Assembly: GCA_002508705.1 (NCBI GenBank)
Contig: DAYL01000028.1
Coordinates: 2,725 to 38,064, forward strand
Reading direction: 5' to 3'
Source: Methanoculleus sp. UBA374
GTDB taxonomy: Archaea; Halobacteriota; Methanomicrobia; Methanomicrobiales; Methanoculleaceae
Length of the DNA stretch: 35,340 nucleotides
Shown here: piece after piece, positions 1-7,121 of the stretch
Layout of the letters: each line of letters opens with the position of its first letter
Position numbering within the stretch: position 1 is the stretch's first letter
Notes under the pieces: generated by a model
Database searches by the model: none
Told to the model about the DNA's origin: nothing
What the model saw: only the letters and a program-made list of their open reading frames with translations
Position numbers and translations under genes: made by a program

Positions 1-432
1 GATGACGACCTGCTTGTTCTGGGGGTCGAACTCCCACGTTCGGATAATATCTTCGAATTGCACGGTGTTTTTCAGTTCTTCGGTTACGTCGCCGGGCAAC
101 TCCTCCGGCGTCATATTCGCCTCTTTCAGCACTCGCTCCACGGTTTGCGACTTATACCAGGATGCATAGATCTCCTGGGCACGCTCCCAGACCTCTTTCG
201 ATGTCATGTTTTTAACCTCCGGTACTTCTTCAGATCCCTCGTTCGGCGTTTCATTCCGGCTTATATTCCCGGGCGGGTTCGACTCTGTCGGCGACCCTTC
301 CGGCGTCACGTTCCCGATCTCCGGACGGGTGTCCCCGTCCGGAAGGTGCACTGCCACGATCAGCGCTCCTGCGCAACAGACGACTCCGATTGCGACAACA
401 GCGGCGATGATTCGTGCAACGGGCTTTGTCAT
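1..432 (-). CDS. Unknown membrane-anchored protein, 3' end outside window
   Basis: I do not recognise a family. Reading leftward from an ATG at 432-430, the frame stays open for 144 codons to the window edge, so the C-terminus is missing. The protein starts MTKPVARIIAAVVAIGV, a single N-terminal membrane segment or signal anchor (about residues 5-27). A Pro/Glu/Asn/Thr-rich linker follows to about residue 65, then a more regular charged part containing VWERAQEIYASWYKSQ. The start has an AGAGGAAG ribosome-binding site directly upstream and lies only 8 bp after the stop of the upstream gene (441), so the two are co-transcribed. The protein is probably extracytoplasmic. Function unknown; existence of the gene is well supported by frame, start signal and coupling. 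Confidence 0.7.
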   Translation of the reverse strand, partial: MTKPVARIIAAVVAIGVVCCAGALIVAVHLPDGDTRPEIGNVTPEGSPTESNPPGNISRNETPNEGSEEVPEVKNMTSKEVWERAQEIYASWYKSQTVERVLKEANMTPEELPGDVTEELKNTVQFEDIIRTWEFDPQNKQVVI

Positions 433-440
433 TCTTCCTC

Positions 441-1052
441 TCACTCTGAGGTGATGGTGCCGTTTTCACCAATCAGAAATACCGCTTTAGGGGACCCTGG
501 CTTATAGTCCGGAACGGCACAGGTCATCACTCCGGTTATCTCGTAGATCGTCACCTTCGTATCCTCGGTTTTTGTCCCGTAGGGCATCTGCCAGTTCCCG
601 GGCCTGATATCCAGGTTGCCAAACTGGTAGAACTTCCAGCTGGAGAACTCATCCGCATTGCCTCCCAAAAACTCGGCGCAGACCGCATGGCTGAAATTCT
701 GGCTGGCATTCTTGACAAACGTCAGGTAGAAGTCCAGGTCGAAGGTCCCCTCGATGTAGCAGTGCTCGGGGCAACCTTCCCTCTCCATCCAGTAGCAGCC
801 TGCCAATGTCTGGATATACGCGAGGCATTTTCGGGTCCGGGCATACCGCATCATCACGTTCTCCTGGCATTCGGCGCTGTACCAGGACCCCGAACCGCCC
901 CCGCAGTCGGGAAGCCCGTGGCGGTAACGCCCGATCATGAAGGGCAGATACGCGCCTGCCGACGAGTGGCAGTCCCCATCCCCGGGGACGTGCCGGTGAA
1001 CGGCAGAGATTTGAGTATCGCCCCGATATGGCGGCTCTTTTTTCTGTGTCAT
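441..1052 (-). CDS. Unknown cysteine-rich protein
   Basis: A 203-residue protein of no family I recognise. I chose the ATG at 1052 because a GGAGG site lies 8 bases upstream; a GTG further out at 1103 would lie in the conserved leader and adds no recognisable sequence. The protein has about nine cysteines, several paired as in EGCPEHCYIEG, and a W/Y-rich second half (FSSWKFYQFGNLDIRPGNW). No signal peptide is obvious from this start. It is followed after 8 bp by the membrane-anchored gene at 432. The unit is preceded by the structured leader and promoter described at 1100-1277, which it shares in part with two other secreted-protein genes, so these are probably regulated together. Function unknown. 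Confidence 0.7.
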   Translation of the reverse strand: MTQKKEPPYRGDTQISAVHRHVPGDGDCHSSAGAYLPFMIGRYRHGLPDCGGGSGSWYSAECQENVMMRYARTRKCLAYIQTLAGCYWMEREGCPEHCYIEGTFDLDFYLTFVKNASQNFSHAVCAEFLGGNADEFSSWKFYQFGNLDIRPGNWQMPYGTKTEDTKVTIYEITGVMTCAVPDYKPGSPKAVFLIGENGTITSE

Positions 1053-1099
1053 TTTTTGTTCCTCCGGTTTTTCGGAAAAGTGCCCGGGGGAACTCCAGA

Positions 1100-1220
1100 C
1101 CACAACGGTTATTCCTGATGGAAGCCAACGGCCTTAGTGCCCTCCGGGCACGTTGTGGGAGTCCGGCGACAGTCTGCACAACCGAGCCGGACTCCCGCGG
1201 GATACTGCATGCAGTATCAC
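1100..1220 (-). promoter_or_regulatory. Structured 5' leader, copy A
   Basis: This is the untranslated leader of the 1052 gene. Going from the predicted transcript start it contains: a perfect 18-bp palindrome GATACTGCATGCAGTATC (1201-1218); a hairpin with an 11-bp perfect stem GGGAGTCCGGC/GCCGGACTCCC (1157-1167 with 1186-1196, 18-nt loop); a small hairpin TGCCC-GGA-GGGCA (1138-1150); and a conserved single-stranded core (1100-1128) ending in CCGTTGTGG. The same elements, in the same order and nearly the same distance from the start codon, occur before the gene at 5725. Stem sequences differ but pairing is kept, with G-U wobbles in the sense strand. It does not match a riboswitch class I know. 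An RNA-level regulator is inferred. Confidence 0.6.
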
Positions 1221-1277
1221 CGATCGAGACGTCAACGTTCCTCCATATATCTTTTCTGTGACAAACATCGAACTGTC
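1221..1277 (-). promoter_or_regulatory. Promoter shared with the unit at 4664
   Basis: On the minus strand this block reads ...CAGAAAAGATATATGGAGG..., with a TATA box near 1243-1251 and an A-rich BRE-like segment before it. A start of transcription about 25 bp downstream would fall close to 1221, just ahead of the leader palindrome. The 57 bp from 1221 to 1277 match 4751-4807 without gaps at 50 positions. The remaining intergenic stretch up to the permease stop at 1508 (1278-1507) shows no gene or repeat that I can support. Confidence 0.6.
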
Positions 1278-1507
1278 GCGGCGGTACCCGGGTCGTCGAA
1301 TTCTCTTGATCCACCCTGGTTGTTCCATCCCCCGGCAGTACCGCTGATATCCAGTGGAAATATACCCTGATCCCCGGATCGCGGGTATGAGCGCGTACCC
1401 CGGCAAGATCTCTGCATTCTCTCCCTGGATATCGAAACTCGGCGGAATGATCGGCACGCCCCCGGCACGGCTTCTCCCTGGGATGAAAAGTGCGCGCGAA
1501 GAGGGCG

Positions 1508-2515
1508 TCACCGGATATCCATCCGCATGAACTTCACGTATGCAGCGGCGAAGAAGACCGACGGGAAGACGATCAACGCCGCGAAATTTCGCCAGATCCG
1601 GTCTGTCGCATCCTCCGGCGGCAAATTTGAAGGATAAAATACCGTCGAGGCCACGGTGTTATAAGATATCAGCGGGGAGAAGAGGTAGACCGTATCGGCG
1701 ACTAATTGCCGTTTGCTCTGGTAAATCTCCAGTTCCGCGGCGTACCGATCGTACTCTTCCTCGTATGCCTTATCGTACGACAGGTGGGTCACCCCGGCCG
1801 AATCCGTCCATGCAGGCATTTCCGGTCTCTCCGGTATGTCTCCGGCAACCGCGCCCGCAAGAACCGCCCCGAACATCTGCAGCAGATAAGAGAGGGCGAA
1901 GAAGAGGGTCAGACCGTAGACCACGGCATGCCCGCTCTCTTTCACGCCGACCGAGAGCGCGAGGGCGAGGACGAAGAACGCAAGCATGAAGAGGAACGAG
2001 GCGAGCCCGAAGATCAGGACGGTGACGACCTCGTCCGCCGTCGGCACGATCGAGAAGACGAGGAGGACGGCGAAGGTGAGCGCAAACGCGACGGCCAGAG
2101 CGACCCCGAGAGCGGCCATCCCCCCGAGCGCCTTGCCGTTGATGATCTCGTCACGGTAGACCGGATGGGAGAGAAGGCTTTTGAGCGACCGGGACTCTCT
2201 CTCTTTCGAGACCAGGTCGGCCCCCGTCGCAATCGCGAGGACGCCGCCGAACACCATCAGCGAATTCTCCAGTTGCCGAAAAAAGACCAGGATCGACGGC
2301 CGTTCGGGCATCTTCCCCGCCGGATCGGCGGCGTCTTCCGCCGCCTGCAGCTGCTGGTTATACGCTTCGAGGTCCTGGTTGTACTGGTCGATCCCCTGGT
2401 GCATGCCGAGCAGAGCAAACATCAGGAGCAGCGCAAGGATCACCAGGAACTTCCGGCTGGTGAGGTGGTCGGTGAACTCTTTCCCGGCCACGATTAAAAC
2501 CCGTTCTACTGTCAT
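1508..2515 (-). CDS. ABC-2 type transporter permease subunit
   Basis: A 335-residue membrane protein of the ABC-2/NatB-like permease type. The N-terminus has the usual cytoplasmic start (RVLIVAGKEFTDHLTSRKF) followed by a first membrane helix at about 23-40. A long extracytoplasmic loop with NQDLEAYNQQLQAAEDAA follows, then helices at about 88-103 and the conserved cytoplasmic segment LVSKERESRSLKSLLSHPV, and three or more helices between 130 and 230. A second polar loop (about 235-285) and a last helix at 305-325 close the protein. Such permeases normally work with a separate ATPase that drives export. No ATPase gene lies beside it here. It starts 32 bp after the M28 peptidase stop with a GGAGA site, so it probably belongs to the 4664-1508 transcription unit. 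Confidence 0.85.
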   Translation of the reverse strand: MTVERVLIVAGKEFTDHLTSRKFLVILALLLMFALLGMHQGIDQYNQDLEAYNQQLQAAEDAADPAGKMPERPSILVFFRQLENSLMVFGGVLAIATGADLVSKERESRSLKSLLSHPVYRDEIINGKALGGMAALGVALAVAFALTFAVLLVFSIVPTADEVVTVLIFGLASFLFMLAFFVLALALSVGVKESGHAVVYGLTLFFALSYLLQMFGAVLAGAVAGDIPERPEMPAWTDSAGVTHLSYDKAYEEEYDRYAAELEIYQSKRQLVADTVYLFSPLISYNTVASTVFYPSNLPPEDATDRIWRNFAALIVFPSVFFAAAYVKFMRMDIR

Positions 2516-2546
2516 ATTATCTCCGTTGTACTATTATGGTCGGTCG

Positions 2547-4037
2547 TCATCGCCTCCGCGAGAAGAGGTACCCGATGGCGAGGAGCGAGGCGGCGAGGAC
2601 GCACGCGACCGGAACCAGAGGGAGCGGGTCCTCTCGGATCGTCTCTTCCTGTACAGAACTGTCCCTGATGTAGTGGGTCATAGGATTGTCATACATGCGT
2701 CCGACGAGATACGCAGTCTCGTCGTACCCGACCACGGTCCCGGCGGCGACCGCAGCCACCTCGTATCGGTGGTTGCCCGGGGCGTGGACAACGATATGCC
2801 CCTCCTCAAGCCCGATGATCCGGATGCCGTCCACGTAGCCGTCGATGCGGGTCCCGGTCTCCTCTTCTCCCGGACAGTCGTAGGAAAGAGAGACAAACGG
2901 CGTGACGTAGTGCTGCATACCATACTTCTTGAGGTCTTCTTCGGTCCGCTTCCAGGGGATGCTGACCCCCCCGGGTCGGTGGCCGGACCCCGGGGCGTCG
3001 CGACCGGTATCCGGGACATCGGCTTCCAGGTCCAGGACGCCCCGGTTTCCGGCAGCATCGTAGGCGATGACCCGGACGGTATACTGACCTGCGGGGAGGG
3101 TGACCTGCCCTGATGCGAGGGGCCCGAAGTCCGTCCCGTCGACGATGAGGTGCGTGATCGACGGCTCGGAGACGGCATACCGGATCGTCCCGTCTTCGTC
3201 GACCGAGCCCTCCACCGCCGGAGACGTCGTATCGTCCGTGGCGGCAAGGGTCCGGACCATGCCGGTCACCGCTTCGGTGCAGGACGCCGCCAGGGGGAAG
3301 TTCAGGGTCTCGGGCGTATCGTTCCGGGTATGCCGCAGAACGTAGCCGCCGTTGTCGGTTATCTGGACGGCGGGGATATGATACTCCCAGAAGCGCCGGT
3401 AGTCTCCCCCAAGAAGACCCAATCCGATCTGATGGTTGGACGCCGGGAATTCTGGAACTGCATTCAGCATCCAGCGGTACTGGGGAAGGGTTTCTACACG
3501 GAGTTCGTCGCCGCGCGCCACGCAGTCGAGGTTGACGGCCGCGACGATATCCTCGCGGAGGTCTGCATGGCGTTCCAGCCAGTCGGTGCTCCCGAGAAGC
3601 CCCACCTCCTCGCCGGAGAAGGCGATGAAGCAGACCGACCGGTTCAGGGATTCCGTCCGGAGCGCCCGGGCAACCTCGAGCATCACGGCGACTCCGGCGG
3701 CGTTGTCGTCCGCTCCGGGGCAGTCGGGACCGTAAACGTCGTAATGGGCGCAGACGACGACGGTCCCCTGTCCGGCGCCCTTCTTGATACCGACGACGTT
3801 CCGGGTCGCGCCCGGTCCCGCATCCGTCTCGACGGCGAAGGTCTCCTGCTGTATGTCATATCCGTACTCCTCCAGTCTCCCGGCGATGTAGTCGGCAGCA
3901 GGTCCGTCGTCGAGGCCGGGGACCCGCCGGTAGTCGGTGAGTACCCCGATGGTCCCGGCTAATGAATCCACGTCATCGGCACGGGTCGGAGCGGCGGAAA
4001 GGCCAACGATCCGGGGAGAGGGAGGATCTGCCGACAT
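2547..4037 (-). CDS. M28 family zinc aminopeptidase-like protein, C-terminal membrane anchor
   Basis: A 496-residue M28 peptidase. The di-zinc ligands expected for the family are visible: H98 and D110 (AHYDVYG...CPGADDNAAG), E144 with the general base E143 (FSGEEVGLLGS), D171 (VNLDC) and H236 (LRHTRNDTPE). Residues about 270-350 resemble a beta-sandwich of the Ig type (VEGSVDEDGTIRYAVSEPSI). The C-terminus ends in a membrane helix and RRR. The family removes N-terminal amino acids from peptides. Odd point: no signal peptide precedes the catalytic domain, and an in-frame TAA stands three codons before the ATG, so the start cannot be further out. The gene follows the 4050 stop after 12 bp with GAGGG as ribosome site, and it precedes the ABC permease. 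Confidence 0.88.
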   Translation of the reverse strand: MSADPPSPRIVGLSAAPTRADDVDSLAGTIGVLTDYRRVPGLDDGPAADYIAGRLEEYGYDIQQETFAVETDAGPGATRNVVGIKKGAGQGTVVVCAHYDVYGPDCPGADDNAAGVAVMLEVARALRTESLNRSVCFIAFSGEEVGLLGSTDWLERHADLREDIVAAVNLDCVARGDELRVETLPQYRWMLNAVPEFPASNHQIGLGLLGGDYRRFWEYHIPAVQITDNGGYVLRHTRNDTPETLNFPLAASCTEAVTGMVRTLAATDDTTSPAVEGSVDEDGTIRYAVSEPSITHLIVDGTDFGPLASGQVTLPAGQYTVRVIAYDAAGNRGVLDLEADVPDTGRDAPGSGHRPGGVSIPWKRTEEDLKKYGMQHYVTPFVSLSYDCPGEEETGTRIDGYVDGIRIIGLEEGHIVVHAPGNHRYEVAAVAAGTVVGYDETAYLVGRMYDNPMTHYIRDSSVQEETIREDPLPLVPVACVLAASLLAIGYLFSRRR

Positions 4038-4049
4038 CGCGCGTTACCC

Positions 4050-4664
4050 TCACGACAGGATGAGGTCTCCACGCGACCCGGCGTTCCCGGAGCCTTCACT
4101 GCATGCGATCTCCCAGTGGTAGGCACCGGGTCCCTCTGGCGTGAGGTACACCGACAGCGTCCCCGCCCGGTTGTTGTTGATGAGCGGGAGATCGAAAATG
4201 GACATCGCGGCTACGGCGCCATCCGGTCCTTCCATACGGAACCGGGCCGTCCGGAGAATTACAGCGTTGTAGTCCCGGTATTCGCACTGCACCACGATCC
4301 GGTAAGTCGCCTCCGGCGTATAGGGGCCGATGTAGGTATCGGCCCGGGCGGTGCAGTCGATGCCTCCGTCCTCATCGATCAGGAGCGAGCCCCCGGGGAC
4401 CTCCACGATGCGTGCCGGTTCGTTCTCGCCAGCATTCACATGATCGACGACTACGTCGGTCCTTGGCGCCGACGACGCCGCGCTGAATGCCGACGCGCCA
4501 GTATTCGCATGATCGACGACTATGTCGATCTCCTGGACCTCCCCCTGGATCTCCACGATGTGCACCGGTTCGTTCTCCGCGCCGGTCGGCGCCACCGCCA
4601 TGCAGATGAGGAGCAGGCCGATGGCGGCAACGGCACACGATCCGAACATTTTTCTCTCTTTCAT
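4050..4664 (-). CDS. Small secreted protein with internal repeats, unknown function
   Basis: About 204 residues. The start at 4664 gives MKERKMFGSCAVAAIGLLL..., a good signal peptide with likely cleavage after APTGA; ATGs at 4694 and 4649 are alternatives. The first third of the mature protein is repetitive: ENEPVHIVE and ENEPARIVE flank two copies of D-VVDH-N-G, also seen as repeated DNA at 4401-4459 and 4500-4580. The remainder (about 100-204) looks like one beta-sandwich domain with RIVVQCEYRDYNAV, RTARFRMEGPDG and GPGAYHWEIACSEGSG, the last of which resembles the ends of Ig-like surface domains. It heads a unit with the M28 peptidase and ABC permease and uses the promoter block shared with the 1052 gene. 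Function unknown. Confidence 0.75.
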   Translation of the reverse strand: MKERKMFGSCAVAAIGLLLICMAVAPTGAENEPVHIVEIQGEVQEIDIVVDHANTGASAFSAASSAPRTDVVVDHVNAGENEPARIVEVPGGSLLIDEDGGIDCTARADTYIGPYTPEATYRIVVQCEYRDYNAVILRTARFRMEGPDGAVAAMSIFDLPLINNNRAGTLSVYLTPEGPGAYHWEIACSEGSGNAGSRGDLILS

Positions 4665-4688
4665 GCTCTTTTTCCCCTGTTCACGAAA

Positions 4689-4807
4689 TCGCAACGGACC
4701 CCCACGATGATAGCCAGATGCTTCATTACCCGCCGGCCCCGCGATATCGGCGATCGAGACGTCAACGTCCTTCCATATACCTTTTCTGTGTCAAACGTTG
4801 AATTGTC
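4689..4807 (-). promoter_or_regulatory. Promoter shared with the 1052 unit and shortened leader, copy C
   Basis: Positions 4751-4807 match the 1221-1277 promoter block at 50 of 57 positions, including the TATA segment AAAAGGTATATGG. Downstream the large hairpins are absent, but the leader core at 4689-4717 is still recognisable (17 of 29 positions equal to copy A, with AACGG, GATG and AGCCA all retained on the plus strand). This copy therefore links the promoter and leader families. The rest of the gap to the next gene, 4808-5059, shows no gene or repeat that I can support; an ORF across 4661-5047 is a chance reading. Confidence 0.55.
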
Positions 4808-5059
4808 AGGGCACTCGAAGGCTCCGGAGCGGAGGATGAGACGGATCTCCCGGCAGCAAAGCCCGGTGCTCCGGCACCTTCCCCGGAGACCGGCGGCAGG
4901 TGAAATGCGCGTTGAGCGAACCCGGTCATAGCGCCGGTCCATGCCCTCCAGCCGCCCGGACGAGAGAGCGAGGGCGGGTACGGCCTTCCGGGAGTTATTC
5001 CGGGAGTAATTTTTCAAAAATAGAGAGAGGATCGGTGTATGATGCATCCTTCCCTTTAC

Positions 5060-5725
5060 CTAACCGTAGACATACAGTCTGCCCGAGCTCTTGTCGGACT
5101 CATCGTCCCGGTAGACGCTCCCGTGGAAGTCATAGACGTTGCCCGGATATATGACAAATGCGTCGGAGCTGAGCGTACCTCTTCTGGAATCGCCCGTTCC
5201 GAGACCATCCGAACAGACTTCAGCGACGGTCCCTCCGTCATCTGTGAACTCGAAGTGCACATCGCCGCCGGCCCAGAAGTCGGTATCGTCAAACTCCCAT
5301 TCGACCTGTTGTTTGATCCAGAGACCCTCGTCCGGGATACCGCTTAACGTATAGTCCCCGATAGATGCCATGGCCGGTGTACTACCCCAGGACTCGTTGA
5401 AGTATAAATGTCCAACGTTGAATCCGACGGCTAACGGCTCTGTTTTCCCCAGATTGGAGAGGTCTAAGGGCCCAACCAGATCGGAGAGCTCCACCGTGCG
5501 GATGTGATCTCTTACGTCTATCGTTTGATCTACTGCATCTATCGGTTCGGGTGCTTGATCGGGGTTCATGACGCACTGAAGACGTTCATCACTCAAACCG
5601 GTGTCGTCATCGATATCGATCACCGGGGAGGCCCTATCCGCACTCACCGCCGGCACGATGACCGCGCCGACGACCAGCAGCGCCACGATAATGACGCCGA
5701 TTCCGGAAAGAACTTTTGGTTTCAT
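5060..5725 (-). CDS. Secreted protein, paralog of the divergent gene at 6017
   Basis: 221 residues, starting MKPKVLSGIGVIIVALLVVG, a signal peptide with likely cleavage near AVSA. AGGAGG lies 9 bases before the ATG at 5725. From NPDQAPEP (about residue 54) to the end at YVYG, the protein aligns with residues 93-246 of the 6017 product, with blocks such as GHLYFNESWGSTPAMASIGDYTL, FEFTDDGGTV and NVYDFHGSVYR nearly identical. The module is probably a beta-rich extracellular domain; I know no named family. The protein stops right after YVYG, while the paralog continues. It is preceded by the long structured leader (copy B) and shares a symmetric divergent promoter region with the paralog. Function unknown. 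Confidence 0.75.
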   Translation of the reverse strand: MKPKVLSGIGVIIVALLVVGAVIVPAVSADRASPVIDIDDDTGLSDERLQCVMNPDQAPEPIDAVDQTIDVRDHIRTVELSDLVGPLDLSNLGKTEPLAVGFNVGHLYFNESWGSTPAMASIGDYTLSGIPDEGLWIKQQVEWEFDDTDFWAGGDVHFEFTDDGGTVAEVCSDGLGTGDSRRGTLSSDAFVIYPGNVYDFHGSVYRDDESDKSSGRLYVYG

Positions 5726-5770
5726 GGTTCCATTCCTCCTTTCGTGCGTACCCGGGGAGGGACCATGGAA

Positions 5771-5889
5771 CCGTAACGGCTATCCCCGATGGGAGCCAAC
5801 AAGACCATTGCCCTCCGGGCACGTTGTGGGAGCCGGGGTACGATGGCAATCGAGCATCCCGGCCCCCGTGGGATACCGCATGCGGCATC
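5771..5889 (-). promoter_or_regulatory. Structured 5' leader, copy B
   Basis: Second copy of the leader described at 1100-1220. Elements in transcript order: near-perfect palindrome GATGCCGCATGCGGTATC (5872-5889; its one mismatch is a G-U pair in the RNA); a hairpin GGGGGCCGGG/CCCGGCTCCC (5858-5867 with 5828-5837, 10 bp, one G-U); the identical small hairpin TGCCC-GGA-GGGCA (5809-5821); and the core 5771-5799, which matches copy A at 23 of 29 positions. The core ends 46 nt before the start codon, against 48 nt in copy A. The promoter ahead of it is different from that of copy A (AAATTATATCC at about 5917-5927), so the leader is conserved separately from the promoter. Confidence 0.6.
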
Positions 5890-5923
5890 CACGCTGTTCT
5901 TTCGAATGCGCTGAAGGATATAA

Positions 5924-5977
5924 TTTACGGCCATAAAAGCTACCTATCGCACGACAGGTAGCTGCCGTGGCCGTAAA
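5924..5977. promoter_or_regulatory. Symmetric inverted repeat between divergent promoters
   Basis: Two nested perfect inverted repeats: TTTACGGCCA (5924-5933) with TGGCCGTAAA (5968-5977), and AGCTACCT (5938-5945) with AGGTAGCT (5956-5963), the centre being 10 nt. Each outer arm reads GGCCGTAAA outward and runs directly into a TATA box: TTATATCC on the minus side (about 5917-5923) and AGGTATATAGG on the plus side (5978-5988). The repeat therefore places mirrored upstream elements before both promoters. This fits a shared operator or activator site controlling the two paralogs, or a doubled BRE. On the plus side the transcript would start only a few bases before the ATG at 6017. Confidence 0.6.
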
Positions 5978-6016
5978 AGGTATATAGGCATCGTAGAAAC
6001 TCCTCTCTGATCGTCT

Positions 6017-7081
6017 ATGAACTCCTGCAGAACTGCATTGGCCATCATGTTCGCCGCCGCGCTGCTGGTCACGGCCGGGGATGTGACGCCCGAAGAAAAC
6101 CCGTCGTTTGCACCGATGACCGCCGGCAGCATCGTGCAGGGCGAGACGGACTGGTACTCGATCGACGTTCCCGCAGGCAAAACCGAGTTCATCGTCGACC
6201 TGGACTGGGACGATTCGTCCGACTCGCTTCGCCTGACGATTCACGCGCCGGACTCCGTGCTCGGGCCGAATTACGATGCATACGATGGTGTTGACCCCGA
6301 TCAAACCCCCAAACCGCAAACGTTAGATATAAGCGGTCACATTCGCACGGTGAATATCTCCGATCTGGGAAGAGTGGAAGCCCTGGCTTACGGATTCAAA
6401 GTCGGGGATCTATACTTCAACGAATCCTGGGGTAGTACACCGGCCATAGCATCTCTCGGGGACTACACGTTAACGGGTGTTCCGGAGGAGGGTATCTGGG
6501 TCAAACCGCAGGTAGGATGGGAGTTTGACGACGCCGATCGGTGGGAATGCGGAGATGTGGGCTTCGAATTGACCGACGACGGAGGAACCGTCGTTCAGGT
6601 TTGTCCGGATAATCTCGGGATAAAAGACTCCGGCAAAGGCATGCTCAACGCCGGCGCGTTTCTCGTACATCCGGACAACGTCTATGACTTTCACGGAAAC
6701 GTCTGTCGAGGAGAGGAGTCCGATAGGAGCTCGGGCAGACTGTATGTCTACGGCCGGGTAGACGGAGAAGCCCGGGGAGACGGGGGTGTAGAGTTAAAGC
6801 GAAGCCCTTATTTCTTCGACGATAGGGGAGACCGACTGAGCGACAGGGGGATCTCTCGAAAGAACGGGGAAATACCGGAAATAACGTATTTTGACGTCAT
6901 AGATGAAGAGAAGGATAACCTGATTGTAGAAAGACTCGATCGATCGATTGCGGATGGGGGTAACGGGAGAATACAACTGCGCATAAAGGACTCCGGCGGC
7001 TTGCATCCCGGGACGTGGCGGTTCGAGGTCTACGGGGACAGGGTGACCGGGACCGAGGACTACACGTTCACCTGGCGATAA
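6017..7081 (+). CDS. Secreted mosaic surface protein with a domain inserted in a PPC-like fold
   Basis: 354 residues with a signal peptide (NSCRTALAIMFAAALLVTA). Residues 35-91 (GSIVQGETDWYSIDVPAGKT ... LGPNYDAYDG) and 315-353 (GNGRIQLRIKDSGGLHPGTW ... VTGTEDYTFTW) are the two halves of a pre-peptidase C-terminal-like domain that in other methanogen surface proteins I recall as continuous. Between them sits about 220 residues. Of these, 93-246 is the module shared with the 5060 protein, and 247-314 is a charged stretch unlike the rest. No ribosome site is visible and the TATA box at about 5980-5987 puts transcription start close to the ATG, so translation is probably leaderless. Function unknown; an extracellular adhesion or binding role is an inference. 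Confidence 0.75.
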   Translation: MNSCRTALAIMFAAALLVTAGDVTPEENPSFAPMTAGSIVQGETDWYSIDVPAGKTEFIVDLDWDDSSDSLRLTIHAPDSVLGPNYDAYDGVDPDQTPKPQTLDISGHIRTVNISDLGRVEALAYGFKVGDLYFNESWGSTPAIASLGDYTLTGVPEEGIWVKPQVGWEFDDADRWECGDVGFELTDDGGTVVQVCPDNLGIKDSGKGMLNAGAFLVHPDNVYDFHGNVCRGEESDRSSGRLYVYGRVDGEARGDGGVELKRSPYFFDDRGDRLSDRGISRKNGEIPEITYFDVIDEEKDNLIVERLDRSIADGGNGRIQLRIKDSGGLHPGTWRFEVYGDRVTGTEDYTFTWR

Positions 7082-7121
7082 AAAGCGAAACATTGAACGT
7101 TTCTTCCGGCGACCATCCAGC

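Noticed and set aside
1100..1220. Assignment of the leader to a known riboswitch class
   Set aside because: I see none of the conserved cores of cobalamin, TPP, SAM, fluoride or guanidine riboswitches; the element stays unnamed.
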